In this document: positions 26,964 through 35,892 of the stretch, in pieces
Layout of the letters: each line of letters opens with the position of its first letter
Numbering within the stretch: position 1 is the stretch's first letter
Source: Salinactinospora qingdaonensis
GTDB lineage: Bacteria > Actinomycetota > Actinomycetes > Streptosporangiales > Streptosporangiaceae
DNA length: 64,000 bases
NCBI RefSeq assembly: GCF_039539445.1
Contig: NZ_BAABDD010000014.1
Span: 71,890-135,889 of the forward strand
Direction of reading: 5' to 3'
Program-made: the position numbers and the translations under genes
Notes under the pieces: model-generated
What the model saw: only the letters and a program-made list of their open reading frames with translations
The model's database searches: none
Told to the model about the DNA's origin: nothing

Positions 26964-27995
26964 ATGCATAAAACGAGAGTGCTCGTGCGCCGCGGAGTGG
27001 GGCTCTGGTGCGCCGCACTGTCCCTCACCCTGGTCGCCGCCTGCGGTTCCACCGAGGGTGGAGCCCAAGACGGCGGCGCCACCGAGGGCGGCGGCGACAA
27101 CAGCAATTACCCCGAACGCTCCATCACCTGGATCGTCGCCTTCGATCCCGGCGGCGGCTCCGACACCGAGTTCCGCCGGCTCCAACCCCACCTGGAGGAG
27201 GCGCTGGGCGTCTCCGTCGAGGTCGAGTACCGCCCCGGAGCCGACGGCGGCGTGGGCTGGTCGGAGCTGGTCAACGCCGAACCCGACGGCTACACTATCG
27301 GCGGCATCGTCACCCCCCATATCGTGCTGCAACCGATGGTCCAGGGGGAGGGCAGTTTCAGCACCGACGGCTTCGGCTTCGTCAGCGCCAACGTCCAAGC
27401 CCCCCAAGCACTGATCGTCAGCGCCGAGGACCCCGCCTACGAGGACTTCGAGGACTTCGCCGCCGACGTCGAAGACAACCCCGGCGAGGTCAGCGTCGGC
27501 GCCTCGGCCCGCCTCAACCTCAGCCACATCATCGCCACCGAGCTGGCCCAGGAAGGGTTGGAGACCAACTACGTCTCGACCGGCGAAGGCTCGACCTCCG
27601 TGGTCACCGGGGTGGCCGGGGGCCACTTCCCCGTGGGCATGCTCGGCGCCAACCACGCCGTCGGCAGCGACGAGGTCCGCGCCATCGCGGTCAGCAGCGA
27701 CGACCGCTTCGAGGCACTGCCCGACGTGCCCACCTTCAAGGAACTCGGCATCGACGTGGTCGGCATGACCTCGTGGGGCGTGGCCACACCCAAGGACACC
27801 CCCATGGAGATCCGCCAGACACTGGCCGACGCCATCCTCGCGGCACTGGACAAGGAAGAGGTCCAAGAGTCGGTCGCGGCCGAGGGGCAGCAGGTCCTGG
27901 GCTATGGCCCTGAGGAGACCAAGGAGTTCGTCTCCGGCATCTCCGGCCAGTACGAGGAGATCGTGGCCCTCATCGAAGAGCAAGAGGGGGAGTAG
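26964..27995 (+). CDS. tctC: TctC-type solute receptor of a tripartite tricarboxylate transporter
   Basis: A 343-residue Bug/TctC-family receptor lipoprotein with lipobox 'LVAAC' (C27). Typical family features are 'ITWIVAFDPGGGSDTEFRRL', 'VEYRPGADGGVGWSEL' and 'PDVPTFKELGIDVVGMTSWG'. It captures a carboxylate outside the membrane and hands it to TctAB. ATG 26964 is preferred to GTG 26958 because AGGAGGAG is optimally placed. Downstream order tctC-tctA-tctB is classical. The ligand is unknown; family members bind di/tricarboxylates and aromatic acids. Confidence 0.88.
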   Translation: MHKTRVLVRRGVGLWCAALSLTLVAACGSTEGGAQDGGATEGGGDNSNYPERSITWIVAFDPGGGSDTEFRRLQPHLEEALGVSVEVEYRPGADGGVGWSELVNAEPDGYTIGGIVTPHIVLQPMVQGEGSFSTDGFGFVSANVQAPQALIVSAEDPAYEDFEDFAADVEDNPGEVSVGASARLNLSHIIATELAQEGLETNYVSTGEGSTSVVTGVAGGHFPVGMLGANHAVGSDEVRAIAVSSDDRFEALPDVPTFKELGIDVVGMTSWGVATPKDTPMEIRQTLADAILAALDKEEVQESVAAEGQQVLGYGPEETKEFVSGISGQYEEIVALIEEQEGE

Positions 27996-28000
27996 GCACC

Positions 28001-28069
28001 CGCGCGCTCCCCGCCGCCTCCCCGAGGCTCGGCGACCCCGTGGCCTCGGGGACAGGCGGGGACCGCGCG
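28001..28069 (+). terminator. Long hairpin between tctC and tctA
   Basis: Arms CGCGCG, CCCCGCC and CCTCCCCGAGGC on the left pair with GCCTCGGGG, GGCGGGG and CGCGCG on the right around an unpaired centre. The stable stem just after tctC could stabilise its 3' end or attenuate readthrough, giving more receptor than membrane subunits. Confidence 0.55.
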
Positions 28070-28103
28070 CCGGCTGCCGCCTTCCTCCGGAAGGAGCACT
28101 CAG

Positions 28104-29726
28104 ATGATCGAAGGGCTTTTGGCCAGCCTCCAGCCGATGCACCTGCTGTACCTGCTCGGTGGGGTGCTCGGCGGGGTGCTGGTGGGGTGTCTGCCCGGCC
28201 TGACCGCCACGATGGGTACCGCGCTGCTGGTTCCCTTCACCTTCGTGATGGAACCCACCGCCGGCCTCGTCATGCTCGGCGGCCTCTACATCGGCGCGAT
28301 GTACGGCGACGCCATCCCGGCCTGCCTGGTCAACATCCCCGGAACCCCCAGCTCGCTGGCGACCAGTTTCGACGGGTTCCCCATGACCGAAAAAGGTCAG
28401 GGCCGCCGCGCCCTGATCGCCGCCTGCTTCAGCTCCGCGGTGGGCGCCGTAGTCGGCGGCGTGGCCCTGCTGCTGCTGTCTCCGCCGCTGGCCGCGCTCT
28501 CCCTACAGTTCGGCCCACCGGAGTTCTTCTGGCTGGGCATCCTCGCGTTGACCATCATGGGCTCGATCGTGGGCAAATCGTTCCTGCGCGGCATCGGCGC
28601 CGGGATGTTCGGTCTGCTGTTGAGCACGATCGGTGTCGCCGTCTCCGGGGGCGAGACCCGCTTCACCTTCGACCAGTACCAGCTCATGGGCGGCATCAGC
28701 CTGCCGGTGGTACTGATCGGCCTGTTCGCCATCCCCCAGCTCATCAAGCTCATCGAGGGCCGACGCACCAAGAGCAGCATCGGCACCCTCGATCGTGAAA
28801 AGGGTGTGCTGCGCAAGACCCTGCCGCGGGCGGCCAACCCGGTCAACCTGGCCCGTTCCAGCGTGCTGGGCACAGTGATCGGTATCCTGCCCGGCGCCGG
28901 CTCGCCCATCGCGGCCCTGATCTCCTACAACGAGGCCAAGCGCTGGTCGCGTAACAAGCGGCAGTTCGGCAAGGGAGCGATTGAGGGCGTGGTCGCCTCC
29001 GAGACGGCCAACAACGCCGCCGCTCCCGCCTCCATGGTCCCGACCCTGACCCTGGGAGTGCCCGGCTCCTCGCCCAGCGCGGTCATCCTGGGCGCCCTGC
29101 TGCTGCACGGCCTGCGGCCGGGCGGGGAACTGTTCCAGACCAACCCCGACATCGTCTACGCCTTCATCTGGGCGATGATCATCGGCGGGCTTTTGGTTTT
29201 CGTCGTGGGCGTGCTCTTCTCGCCGCTGCTGGTCTCGGTGGTGGCCGTGCCCGTCCAGATTCTCGTGCCCGCCATCGCCGGACTGGCCGTCGTGGGCTCG
29301 TTCGCGATCCGCAACAACATCTTCGACGTCTACCTGATGTTCATCATCGGCGTGGCCGGCTACCTGCTCACCAAGGTCGGCGTGCCGGTGGCGCCGGTGG
29401 CGCTGGGCATCATCCTGGGGCCGATCGTGGAGTCGGGGCTGGACACCGCGCTGTCGATGGCCCAGGGCTCTTCCTACATGGAGGTCTTCGTGCTGCGTCC
29501 CATCTCCGCCGGACTCATCCTGCTGACGGTGGCCTCGATCGTGTGGACGGTGCTGTCGCGGCGGGCCGAGCGCCGCAGGCAGCTCGCCGGCGAGGACGAC
29601 CCCGACGAACCCGAGGACCCTGCCGACACCGGCGAGGAGCCGGACGTCCCGGAACCGCCGCGCGGTGAACCCACCGGCCAGGCCACCGTCGAGGAGACCG
29701 ACCAGAGCGAGGTGAGGTCGCGGTGA
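28104..29726 (+). CDS. tctA: TctA large membrane subunit of tripartite tricarboxylate transporter
   Basis: A 540-residue TctA protein with about 11-12 membrane helices. Family motifs 'GCLPGLTATMGTALLVPF' and 'PACLVNIPGTPSSLATSFDG' near the N-terminus, and their echo 'GVPGSSPSAVILGALLLHGL' later, form the two substrate-binding loops. Residues about 490-540 are an acidic, proline-rich tail longer than usual. ATG follows GGAAGGAG. The stop overlaps the tctB start by four bases. Confidence 0.9.
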   Translation: MIEGLLASLQPMHLLYLLGGVLGGVLVGCLPGLTATMGTALLVPFTFVMEPTAGLVMLGGLYIGAMYGDAIPACLVNIPGTPSSLATSFDGFPMTEKGQGRRALIAACFSSAVGAVVGGVALLLLSPPLAALSLQFGPPEFFWLGILALTIMGSIVGKSFLRGIGAGMFGLLLSTIGVAVSGGETRFTFDQYQLMGGISLPVVLIGLFAIPQLIKLIEGRRTKSSIGTLDREKGVLRKTLPRAANPVNLARSSVLGTVIGILPGAGSPIAALISYNEAKRWSRNKRQFGKGAIEGVVASETANNAAAPASMVPTLTLGVPGSSPSAVILGALLLHGLRPGGELFQTNPDIVYAFIWAMIIGGLLVFVVGVLFSPLLVSVVAVPVQILVPAIAGLAVVGSFAIRNNIFDVYLMFIIGVAGYLLTKVGVPVAPVALGIILGPIVESGLDTALSMAQGSSYMEVFVLRPISAGLILLTVASIVWTVLSRRAERRRQLAGEDDPDEPEDPADTGEEPDVPEPPRGEPTGQATVEETDQSEVRSR

Positions 29727-30202
29727 CCACCCAGACCGACCAGACCAGCCCGATTGAGGGCGTGCTCAACTACAACCTCTTCTCGGGGCTAGCGTTCTTC
29801 CTGCTGGGGGCGGGGGCGCTCCAGGCCGGCGGCAGTTGGGGCGAGCGCGCCTGGCTCTTTCCCAACGTGCTCAGCACCGGCCTCATCGTCGTCGGCGCGG
29901 TGCTGGTCGTATCCGCGCTGCTCAAACGCGGTCGCCAGCGGATGTTCCCCTCGTGGGGCGCCGCCGTCGACGCGGCATGGTTCATCGCCGCCGTCGTGGG
30001 CTACTTCGTCATCCTCGGCGGCCTGGGCTACCTGGTGGCCACCATCACCTTCATGTTCGCGGTGTCGCTGGTGCTGGGCGGGCGGCCCACCCTGCTGTCC
30101 CTGGCGATCAAGCTGCTGTCCAGCGCAGCCGGTGCGATGGCGCTCTACGCGCTGTTCGCGCTGCTGCTCAACGTGCCGCTTCCTGAAGGCACGTGGCTGT
30201 GA
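29723..30202 (+). CDS. tctB: TctB small membrane subunit of tripartite tricarboxylate transporter
   Basis: A 159-residue protein with four predicted membrane helices, the normal TctB size and pattern ('LFSGLAFFLLGAGALQ', 'LPEGTWL' at the C-terminus). GTG start overlaps the tctA stop (GTGA). Required with TctA and TctC for proton- or sodium-driven uptake. Confidence 0.85.
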   Translation: MTTQTDQTSPIEGVLNYNLFSGLAFFLLGAGALQAGGSWGERAWLFPNVLSTGLIVVGAVLVVSALLKRGRQRMFPSWGAAVDAAWFIAAVVGYFVILGGLGYLVATITFMFAVSLVLGGRPTLLSLAIKLLSSAAGAMALYALFALLLNVPLPEGTWL

Positions 30203-30214
30203 CCACCGCACAGT

Positions 30215-30246
30215 GCCTCGGGGTCGACCGGCGACGGCCCCGAGGC
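30215..30246 (+). terminator. Hairpin after tctB
   Basis: GCCTCGGGG (30215-30223) pairs with CCCCGAGGC (30238-30246) around a 14-nt loop, directly after the tctB stop and before the MFS gene. A probable partial terminator or processing site. Confidence 0.5.
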
Positions 30247-30286
30247 GCATCCAACGGGGGCGATCGCCGGATAGGAAGGGCGAGCA

Positions 30287-31552
30287 GTGGCAGCGAACCG
30301 ATGGCGTGTGGCCGGCTACCTCGCGGGGCTGATGACCCTGCAAGCGGCCGTGTTCACCACCTTGGGGGCACTCGCGCCGTTCATCCGCACCAGCCTGGAC
30401 ATCTCCACCTCGGCCATGGGCGTCATCGGCGCCGCGCCCTACATCGGCACCGGCTTAGCAGCGGCCTGGCTAGGTACCTGGGTCGACGCGGGACGGCCGG
30501 CACGGGTCATCGCGGTCACCACGGCCGGGATGGCGACGGCGCTGGCCGCGGTCGCCGCCTCCCTCAACGTCGCCATGCTCATGGCCGGCTTCCTGCTGGC
30601 CGGGGTGGCGCGCAGCGCCGTCCCACCGCTGACCGACCGGCTGGGCTACGAACTGTGCCCGGTGGACTCGCGCGGCCTGGTCTTCGGCATCAAGCAGATG
30701 GGCACCCCGGCCGGCGCCGGCCTGGTCAGCCTCACCCTGCCCACCATCGCCGCCTCGTCGGCCGGCTGGCGCGGCGCCATCGCCTGCCTGGCCGTGGTCG
30801 TGGTGCTGGTCGGACTCCCGCTGAGCCGCACCGTGCCCAGCGCCCGCCCTACCCCGACCGGCCCGCCCCAGGACACCCCCGAGGAGCCCGCCCCGGCCCA
30901 CGGCGACGACTCGCCACAGCCGCCGCCCCACCGGCCGGCCACCGCCTCGGCGCGGATGCTGGCCACCGTGCGCCCGTTGGCGCCCGTCATGACCTTCAGC
31001 TTCGGCATGGGCGTGTTCATCTCCGCCACGATGACCTTCCTGACGCTGTTCTTCGTCGACACCGTGGGCCTGGACCCGGTCACCGCCGGAGCGTGGTTCG
31101 CCCTGTTCAGCGTCGGCGGAGCCATCGGCCGTATCGCCTGGGGGTGGGCCAGCGACGCCCTATGGTCGGGTCGGCGCGGCTACCCCCTGGTGGCCTGCGC
31201 GCTGACCGGCGGCACCGTGGCTATCTGCCTGGGAGCAATCCCCGACCTGCTGATCGGTGTGCTAGGGCCGCTGACGGCGCTGCTGTTTGGCCTGGTCGCC
31301 CAAGGCTGGGTAGGGCTGAGCCGCGCGTTCGGCGCCGAAACCCTTGGCCGGGGACGGGCCGGCCGCGCCGGCGGGGTCCTGCTCAGCTCCATGATGGCCG
31401 GCGGACTCTTCGGCCCGGTCCTCTTCGGCGCCGCTGTCGGGGTCACCGGCGGCTATGGCCCCTCCTGGATCGCTATGGGCACCATCGCCCTCCTCACCGC
31501 CGCCATGGTGCTGCCCAGCGCCGTGCGCGAACGATCCCCCCGCACGTACTGA
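30287..31552 (+). CDS. MFS transporter
   Basis: A 421-residue major facilitator protein with two six-helix halves joined by a proline-rich loop (about residues 185-220). The motif-A-like 'AWLGTWVDAGRPARVI' follows helix 2. Related in pattern to CynX/NarK-like or organic-acid carriers, with no firm substrate. GTG 30287 follows GGAAGGG. It sits in the tct operon ahead of a thiamine-diphosphate enzyme, suggesting uptake or efflux of the same substrate or its product. Confidence 0.8.
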   Translation: MAANRWRVAGYLAGLMTLQAAVFTTLGALAPFIRTSLDISTSAMGVIGAAPYIGTGLAAAWLGTWVDAGRPARVIAVTTAGMATALAAVAASLNVAMLMAGFLLAGVARSAVPPLTDRLGYELCPVDSRGLVFGIKQMGTPAGAGLVSLTLPTIAASSAGWRGAIACLAVVVVLVGLPLSRTVPSARPTPTGPPQDTPEEPAPAHGDDSPQPPPHRPATASARMLATVRPLAPVMTFSFGMGVFISATMTFLTLFFVDTVGLDPVTAGAWFALFSVGGAIGRIAWGWASDALWSGRRGYPLVACALTGGTVAICLGAIPDLLIGVLGPLTALLFGLVAQGWVGLSRAFGAETLGRGRAGRAGGVLLSSMMAGGLFGPVLFGAAVGVTGGYGPSWIAMGTIALLTAAMVLPSAVRERSPRTY

Positions 31553-31627
31553 CCCCCGGCCGATCACCAACCCCGTCGCGTGCGCACCGCGGGCGCCCCA
31601 CGGGGATCTCATCTCCAAGGAGGACAG

Positions 31628-33376
31628 ATGCACCCACCCCAGACCGGCCCGGATCGGCAGGTCACCGTCGCCGACGCACTGGTCGCGCTCCTGGCTCGCG
31701 GCGGTGTCCGCGACGTCTTCGGCGTGGCCGGCAGCACCATCATGCCGCTGCTCGACGGTATCGCCGCCAACGGCCACATCCGCTACGTCGGCGCCCGCCA
31801 CGAGCAAAGCGCCGCCGACATGGCCTCGGGGTACGCGCGTACCTCGGGGCGGCTGGGGGTTGTGCTCACCCACGTCGGCCCCGGCGCCACGAGCTGTGTC
31901 ACCTCCATCGTGGGCGCGGCCCGCGACGGCGTGCCCATGCTGCTCATCACCGGTAACGAGGAGAGCGAGACGCTGGTCCGCGAGCCCTACCACGACTGGG
32001 ACATCATGGGCGCGATGGGGGCGGTCACCAACTTCTCCTACCGCATCACCCGCGTCGACCAGGTTCCCCACGTGCTGCGCCGCGCCCTGGGCCAGGCCAT
32101 GCGCGGCGCCGCCCAGCCGGTCCACATCGACCTGCCCGAAGACATCGCTTTGGCCACCATCCCCGCCGAACAGGCGCGCCAGTGGCACGACGACGCCGGC
32201 CCCATCCTCGACGACATCGCCGCCTGCGGTACGGCTCCGGCCACCCGCATCGCGCCCAACGCGCGCGCAGTGGCCGGCATCGCCGACATGCTCGCCGAGG
32301 CCACCGCTCCCGTGCTGCTCATCGGCGAGGCCGCCTTCCCCGGCAGTGACCCCGACGCGATCGTGCGCCGCTGCGTCGACCTGGGGGTGCCCTATGCAGC
32401 CACGTTCGGCGCCCATGGCGGGATCGGTGAGCGTCCCGGCTACGTGGGCACGATCGGACGCTTCGGCTCCCGCTCCACCACCGCTTTCGTCGCCGAAGCC
32501 GACTGCGTCGTCGCGCTGGGGGCCGAGCTGTCCGACATCGACACGGTGCGCTGGTCGCTGCCCAAGGCCGGCAGCCGGCTGGCCCTGGTCCACCCCGATA
32601 CGCGCAAGGTCGACCTGCGCTTGCCCGCCGACATCGGGGTGATCGCCGACGCCGAGGAGTTCCTCGACCAGCTCACCGCTGAGCTTGCCGACCGCGAGAC
32701 CCGGTGGCCGCCGCAGTGGCTGGATCGGGCCGCCGCGGTCGACCTCTATGACGGCCCCGCCGGCGACACCATGGCCGGCGACATCGAGAATGCACCGCTG
32801 GATGCCCGCCTGGTGGGACAGATCGTCCAGGCCGCCCCCGCCTCCTGGGCGGTGGCCATCGACCCCGGCTTCGGCCCGCTCACCCTGACCGCGCCCGCCC
32901 GGCTGGGCACGAGCCGGTTCCTCTACCCCTACGGCTTCGGCTACATGGGCTTCGCGGTCCCCAACGCCATCGGCGCCGTCATCTCCGGCGAGGTCGACGG
33001 GGCCGTGGCGGTGCTGGGCGACGGCTCGTTTTTCATGTCGATGGCCGCGGTGGAGTCGGTGGCCGCGCTGGAGGTGCCGGTGGTCGTCATCGTCCTCGAC
33101 GACGGCGGCTTCGGCTCGCAGCGCAAGAAGCAGCGCGAAGCCTACGGCGGGCGCAACGTCGGCGTGGACTACGACAACCCCAACATCGCCGCGATCGGCA
33201 CGGCGTTGGGGCTGGAGAGCCGCTGGGTCACCTCTGCCGTCGAGATCGAGAGCTTCTGCCGGACGCTGCCGCAGCGCCGCCGCGGCGCGCTGCTGGCCGT
33301 GGCGCGCGGCAAGGAGCAGAGCGGGAGCTGGTACGAGGGCAGCGTGCGCCCGCTGGCCCGGGCGAGCGGGCAATGA
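31628..33376 (+). CDS. Thiamine-diphosphate-dependent enzyme (acetolactate synthase-like), copy 1
   Basis: A 582-residue three-domain ThDP enzyme. The activating glutamate E59 lies in 'VGARHEQSAADMASGYAR', followed by 'LTHVGPGATSC'. The ThDP/Mg site 'GDGSFFMSMAAVESVAALEV' lies near residue 464 and ends 'IVLDDGG', with Asp where Asn is usual. The family includes decarboxylases, carboligases and acetyltransferases of 2-oxo acids; which applies is not visible. ATG 31628 is chosen for its AAGGAGGAC site. A paralogue is at 40529-42223. Confidence 0.85.
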   Translation: MHPPQTGPDRQVTVADALVALLARGGVRDVFGVAGSTIMPLLDGIAANGHIRYVGARHEQSAADMASGYARTSGRLGVVLTHVGPGATSCVTSIVGAARDGVPMLLITGNEESETLVREPYHDWDIMGAMGAVTNFSYRITRVDQVPHVLRRALGQAMRGAAQPVHIDLPEDIALATIPAEQARQWHDDAGPILDDIAACGTAPATRIAPNARAVAGIADMLAEATAPVLLIGEAAFPGSDPDAIVRRCVDLGVPYAATFGAHGGIGERPGYVGTIGRFGSRSTTAFVAEADCVVALGAELSDIDTVRWSLPKAGSRLALVHPDTRKVDLRLPADIGVIADAEEFLDQLTAELADRETRWPPQWLDRAAAVDLYDGPAGDTMAGDIENAPLDARLVGQIVQAAPASWAVAIDPGFGPLTLTAPARLGTSRFLYPYGFGYMGFAVPNAIGAVISGEVDGAVAVLGDGSFFMSMAAVESVAALEVPVVVIVLDDGGFGSQRKKQREAYGGRNVGVDYDNPNIAAIGTALGLESRWVTSAVEIESFCRTLPQRRRGALLAVARGKEQSGSWYEGSVRPLARASGQ

Positions 33377-33513
33377 CGGCGACCCTGCGGTGGGCGCGGC
33401 GCTACGGTGCGCGCCCACCCCGCCCACAGCGGGGCGCAGGTGCGCCACAGCGCGCTCGCGGGCGGGCCCGCGCGGGCGAGGCCACCTCGCCTCGGGGCGG
33501 GGGTGAGGGGCGG

Positions 33514-34245
33514 CTACTGCTGGGCGAGCGCGCTCAGCGGGAGCGGGCCGCGCTCCTCAGCCTCGCTGCTCCGGCCGCCCTTGCTGCTTTCCAGGCTGCC
33601 CGAGGACAGGATCGTGCCCAGCGTGCCGTCGAGGTGCTTGACCAGCACGCTGGCCGCCTTCTCGCCGTCGCGGCGCTGCAACGCCTCCAGCAGCGCCCAG
33701 TGCTCCCGGTTGCCCGAGGCCATGCGCTGGGGCTCGATCTTGAGCGAGTGGGCCACGTAGATGGCGGCGATGTCTTGCACGCTCTTGAGCAGCGACTGGA
33801 ACCGGGGGGAGCTGGCGGCGCGCTCCAGCAGCGAGTGGAATTCCCAGTTGAGCTCCACCCACGCCGCGGGGTCCTCCTCGCGGTCCATGCGCTGCTGCAA
33901 CGCGGTGGCCTCGCGCAGTTGCTCCTCGGTGATGCGTTGGGCGGCCTTGCGGATGGCCAGCGGCTCCAGCGCCTTGCGGATCTCGTAGATCTCCACCAGT
34001 TCGCTGGCGTCGAGCTCGTGGATGATCGCGCCGCGGTGGGGGTCGAAGACGATCAGCCCGTCGCTGGCCAGATCGCGCAGCGCCTCGCGCACCGGGGTGG
34101 TGCTGACCTTGAGCTGTTCGGCGATGTCAGCTTGGACGAGGCGCGTCCCGCCGGTGAAGGCGCCCCCGATGATGGCGCGACGGAGCGTGTCGCGGACGAA
34201 CTCGTGTGCCGTCCGCCGCTCTTCCGCGAATTCGAGCAGGTTCAC
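33514..34245 (-). CDS. GntR-family (FadR/FCD) regulator, copy 1
   Basis: A 243-residue FadR-subfamily regulator. The winged helix contains 'LVQADIAEQLKVSTTPVREALRDLASDGLI', and the C-terminal FCD ligand-binding domain follows ('EIYEIRKALEPLAIRKAA', 'WEFHSLLERAASSPR'). GTG 34245 is preferred because its first residues align with the paralogue at 37725, although ATG 34308 is in frame. Divergent from the M24 hydrolase gene, which it probably regulates. The ligand is likely a carboxylate of the pathway. Confidence 0.85.
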   Translation of the reverse strand: MNLLEFAEERRTAHEFVRDTLRRAIIGGAFTGGTRLVQADIAEQLKVSTTPVREALRDLASDGLIVFDPHRGAIIHELDASELVEIYEIRKALEPLAIRKAAQRITEEQLREATALQQRMDREEDPAAWVELNWEFHSLLERAASSPRFQSLLKSVQDIAAIYVAHSLKIEPQRMASGNREHWALLEALQRRDGEKAASVLVKHLDGTLGTILSSGSLESSKGGRSSEAEERGPLPLSALAQQ

Positions 34246-34652
34246 CTTCTCCCCCGCAATCTTCCGGTTACAGAACCGACCAGCAATAGAACTAATTGCA
34301 ATATACATGACGCGGCTCGCCGTATGGGGGAGGAGTGGGAGCGCTCACACCCGGCGTGTCTGCGGCGGGGCCGCTGTGCTGCCCCAAGTCGAGGCCGTGT
34401 GGTGTGCCGCCGTTTTCCGTGGTTTCAGGCGATTTTCGGTTCGCGTTCGACCGGGGAGCCGCGCCGGAGCGCGCATGCAACGGCCCGCCCCCGCTCTCGC
34501 CAGCGATGTTTCCCTATTGAGCACTAGATAAGCGATAGTGCATTATGTATAGTGTCTTATAAAATCGGCGATGCACGGTCGGTGTTCCGGCTGTATCCGA
34601 CCGACAGGACCAACCGGCCGCCCCGGCGCGGTCAGGACCCGGAGGAGGAAGC
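34246..34652. promoter_or_regulatory. Divergent promoter region between GntR copy 1 and M24 hydrolase
   Basis: No gene in these 407 bp. AT-rich stretches at 34275-34312 (AACTAATTGCAATATACATG) and 34516-34565 (GATAGTGCATTATGTATAGTG... TTATAAAAT) flank a GC-rich middle. These are the likely promoters and GntR operators; TATAGT near 34548 is a candidate -10. Confidence 0.5.
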
Positions 34653-35891
34653 GTGAAGGAAGCTTTCGGCGCTCTCAGCACAGACTGGAAAGAGGGCATC
34701 AACTGGGACGCGGTGCGCTCATGGCGACTGCGCCGCGCGCGCGAGGCGATGCACCGCCACGAGTTGGGCGCGATGCTGTGCATGTACGACGAGAACCTGC
34801 GCTACATCTCCTCGACGCTGACCCCGGGCTGGAACCGGCTCAAGCCGGGGCTGCGCTACGGGATTCTGGTGGAGAGCAGGGAACCCATCGTCTATGAGCA
34901 GGGCGACATCGGGCTGCACCTGGAGGTGCACAACCCCTGGATTCCCAAGAGCAACATCCGCCACTCCTATAGCTGGATCAAGGGCGCCGCCGGCCCCGCC
35001 GCCGAGCAGCAGGTCGAGAAGTTCACCCAGGCCCTGCTCAACGACCTCGAAGAGGCCGGGGTGCGCGACAAGCCCATCGGCGTCGACTTCATCGACGTCA
35101 ACATGATGCGCGCCTTCGAGCGCGCCGGCATCGAGTGGCGCGACGGCATGACCCCCATGATGGAGGCCCGCGCCGTCAAAAGCCCCGACGAGATCAAGGC
35201 CATGCGCATCGTCGGCGCGATCTGCGACGTGCTCCACTACGAGTTCACCCAGTTCCTCAAACCCGGCCTGACCGAGAACGAGGTCGCCGCCTTCGGCTTC
35301 AAATACCTCTACGACATCCCCGGCATGGAAGACGTCGAAGACGTCATCGTCTCCTCCGGCCCCAACGCCTGGCCCAACTGGCGCAACTTCTCCGACCGCA
35401 TCATCCGCCCCGGTGAACTCGTCATCATCGACTTGGCCGCGCTGACCTGGAACGGCTTCAAATCCTGCGTCTACCGCACCTACTGTGTGGGCGGCAAACC
35501 CACCGCCGAGATGCAGCGCTACTACGACGAAGCCCACAAGTGGCTATGGGACTCCATCGAGGCCGTCCGCCCCGGCGCCACCACCCGCGACATCGCCTCC
35601 AAGTGGCCCTCGGCCAAGGAAGCCTGGGGCTACGAGGAGGAGGACCAGGCCGCCGCCAACCTGTGGGGCCACGGCCTTGGCCTGGCCCAGTACGACCAGC
35701 CCGTCATCTCGCGCATCTGGTCGCTGGACCACCCCGTGGAGATCCAGGAAGGCATGGTCTTCGCCCTGGAAACCCAACACGGCAAGCTGCACGAGTTCGG
35801 CGTGCGCTTGGAGGAGATGCTCGTGGTCAACGAGGACGGCCCCGAACTGCTCTCCAGCTACAAGCCACACGAGATCATCGCGGTGGACTGA
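34653..35891 (+). CDS. M24-family (creatinase/aminopeptidase P-like) protein with altered metal site
   Basis: A 412-residue pita-bread-fold protein. The N-terminal domain spans about 20-165 and the catalytic domain 170-412. Expected metal ligands D260 ('VIIDLAAL'), H340 ('GHGLG'), E373 ('FALETQHG') and E387 are present. The second aspartate is replaced by C272 ('GFKSCVYRTY', normally SDxTRT) and the second histidine by Y347. Creatinase-type members work without metal, so a C-N or related hydrolase role is possible. GTG 34653 follows GGAGGAGGAA. One base separates it from the next gene. Confidence 0.8.
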   Translation: MKEAFGALSTDWKEGINWDAVRSWRLRRAREAMHRHELGAMLCMYDENLRYISSTLTPGWNRLKPGLRYGILVESREPIVYEQGDIGLHLEVHNPWIPKSNIRHSYSWIKGAAGPAAEQQVEKFTQALLNDLEEAGVRDKPIGVDFIDVNMMRAFERAGIEWRDGMTPMMEARAVKSPDEIKAMRIVGAICDVLHYEFTQFLKPGLTENEVAAFGFKYLYDIPGMEDVEDVIVSSGPNAWPNWRNFSDRIIRPGELVIIDLAALTWNGFKSCVYRTYCVGGKPTAEMQRYYDEAHKWLWDSIEAVRPGATTRDIASKWPSAKEAWGYEEEDQAAANLWGHGLGLAQYDQPVISRIWSLDHPVEIQEGMVFALETQHGKLHEFGVRLEEMLVVNEDGPELLSSYKPHEIIAVD

Positions 35892-35892
35892 C

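Noticed and set aside
30193..31956. A 587-codon plus-strand frame over the MFS gene in another frame
   Set aside because: Arg/Pro/His-rich frame shadow; the MFS gene in the neighbouring frame has clear membrane helices.
31262..33448. A 728-codon minus-strand frame over the MFS and ThDP genes
   Set aside because: Shadow of strongly biased plus-strand genes, with Arg/Gly/His-rich composition and no motifs.
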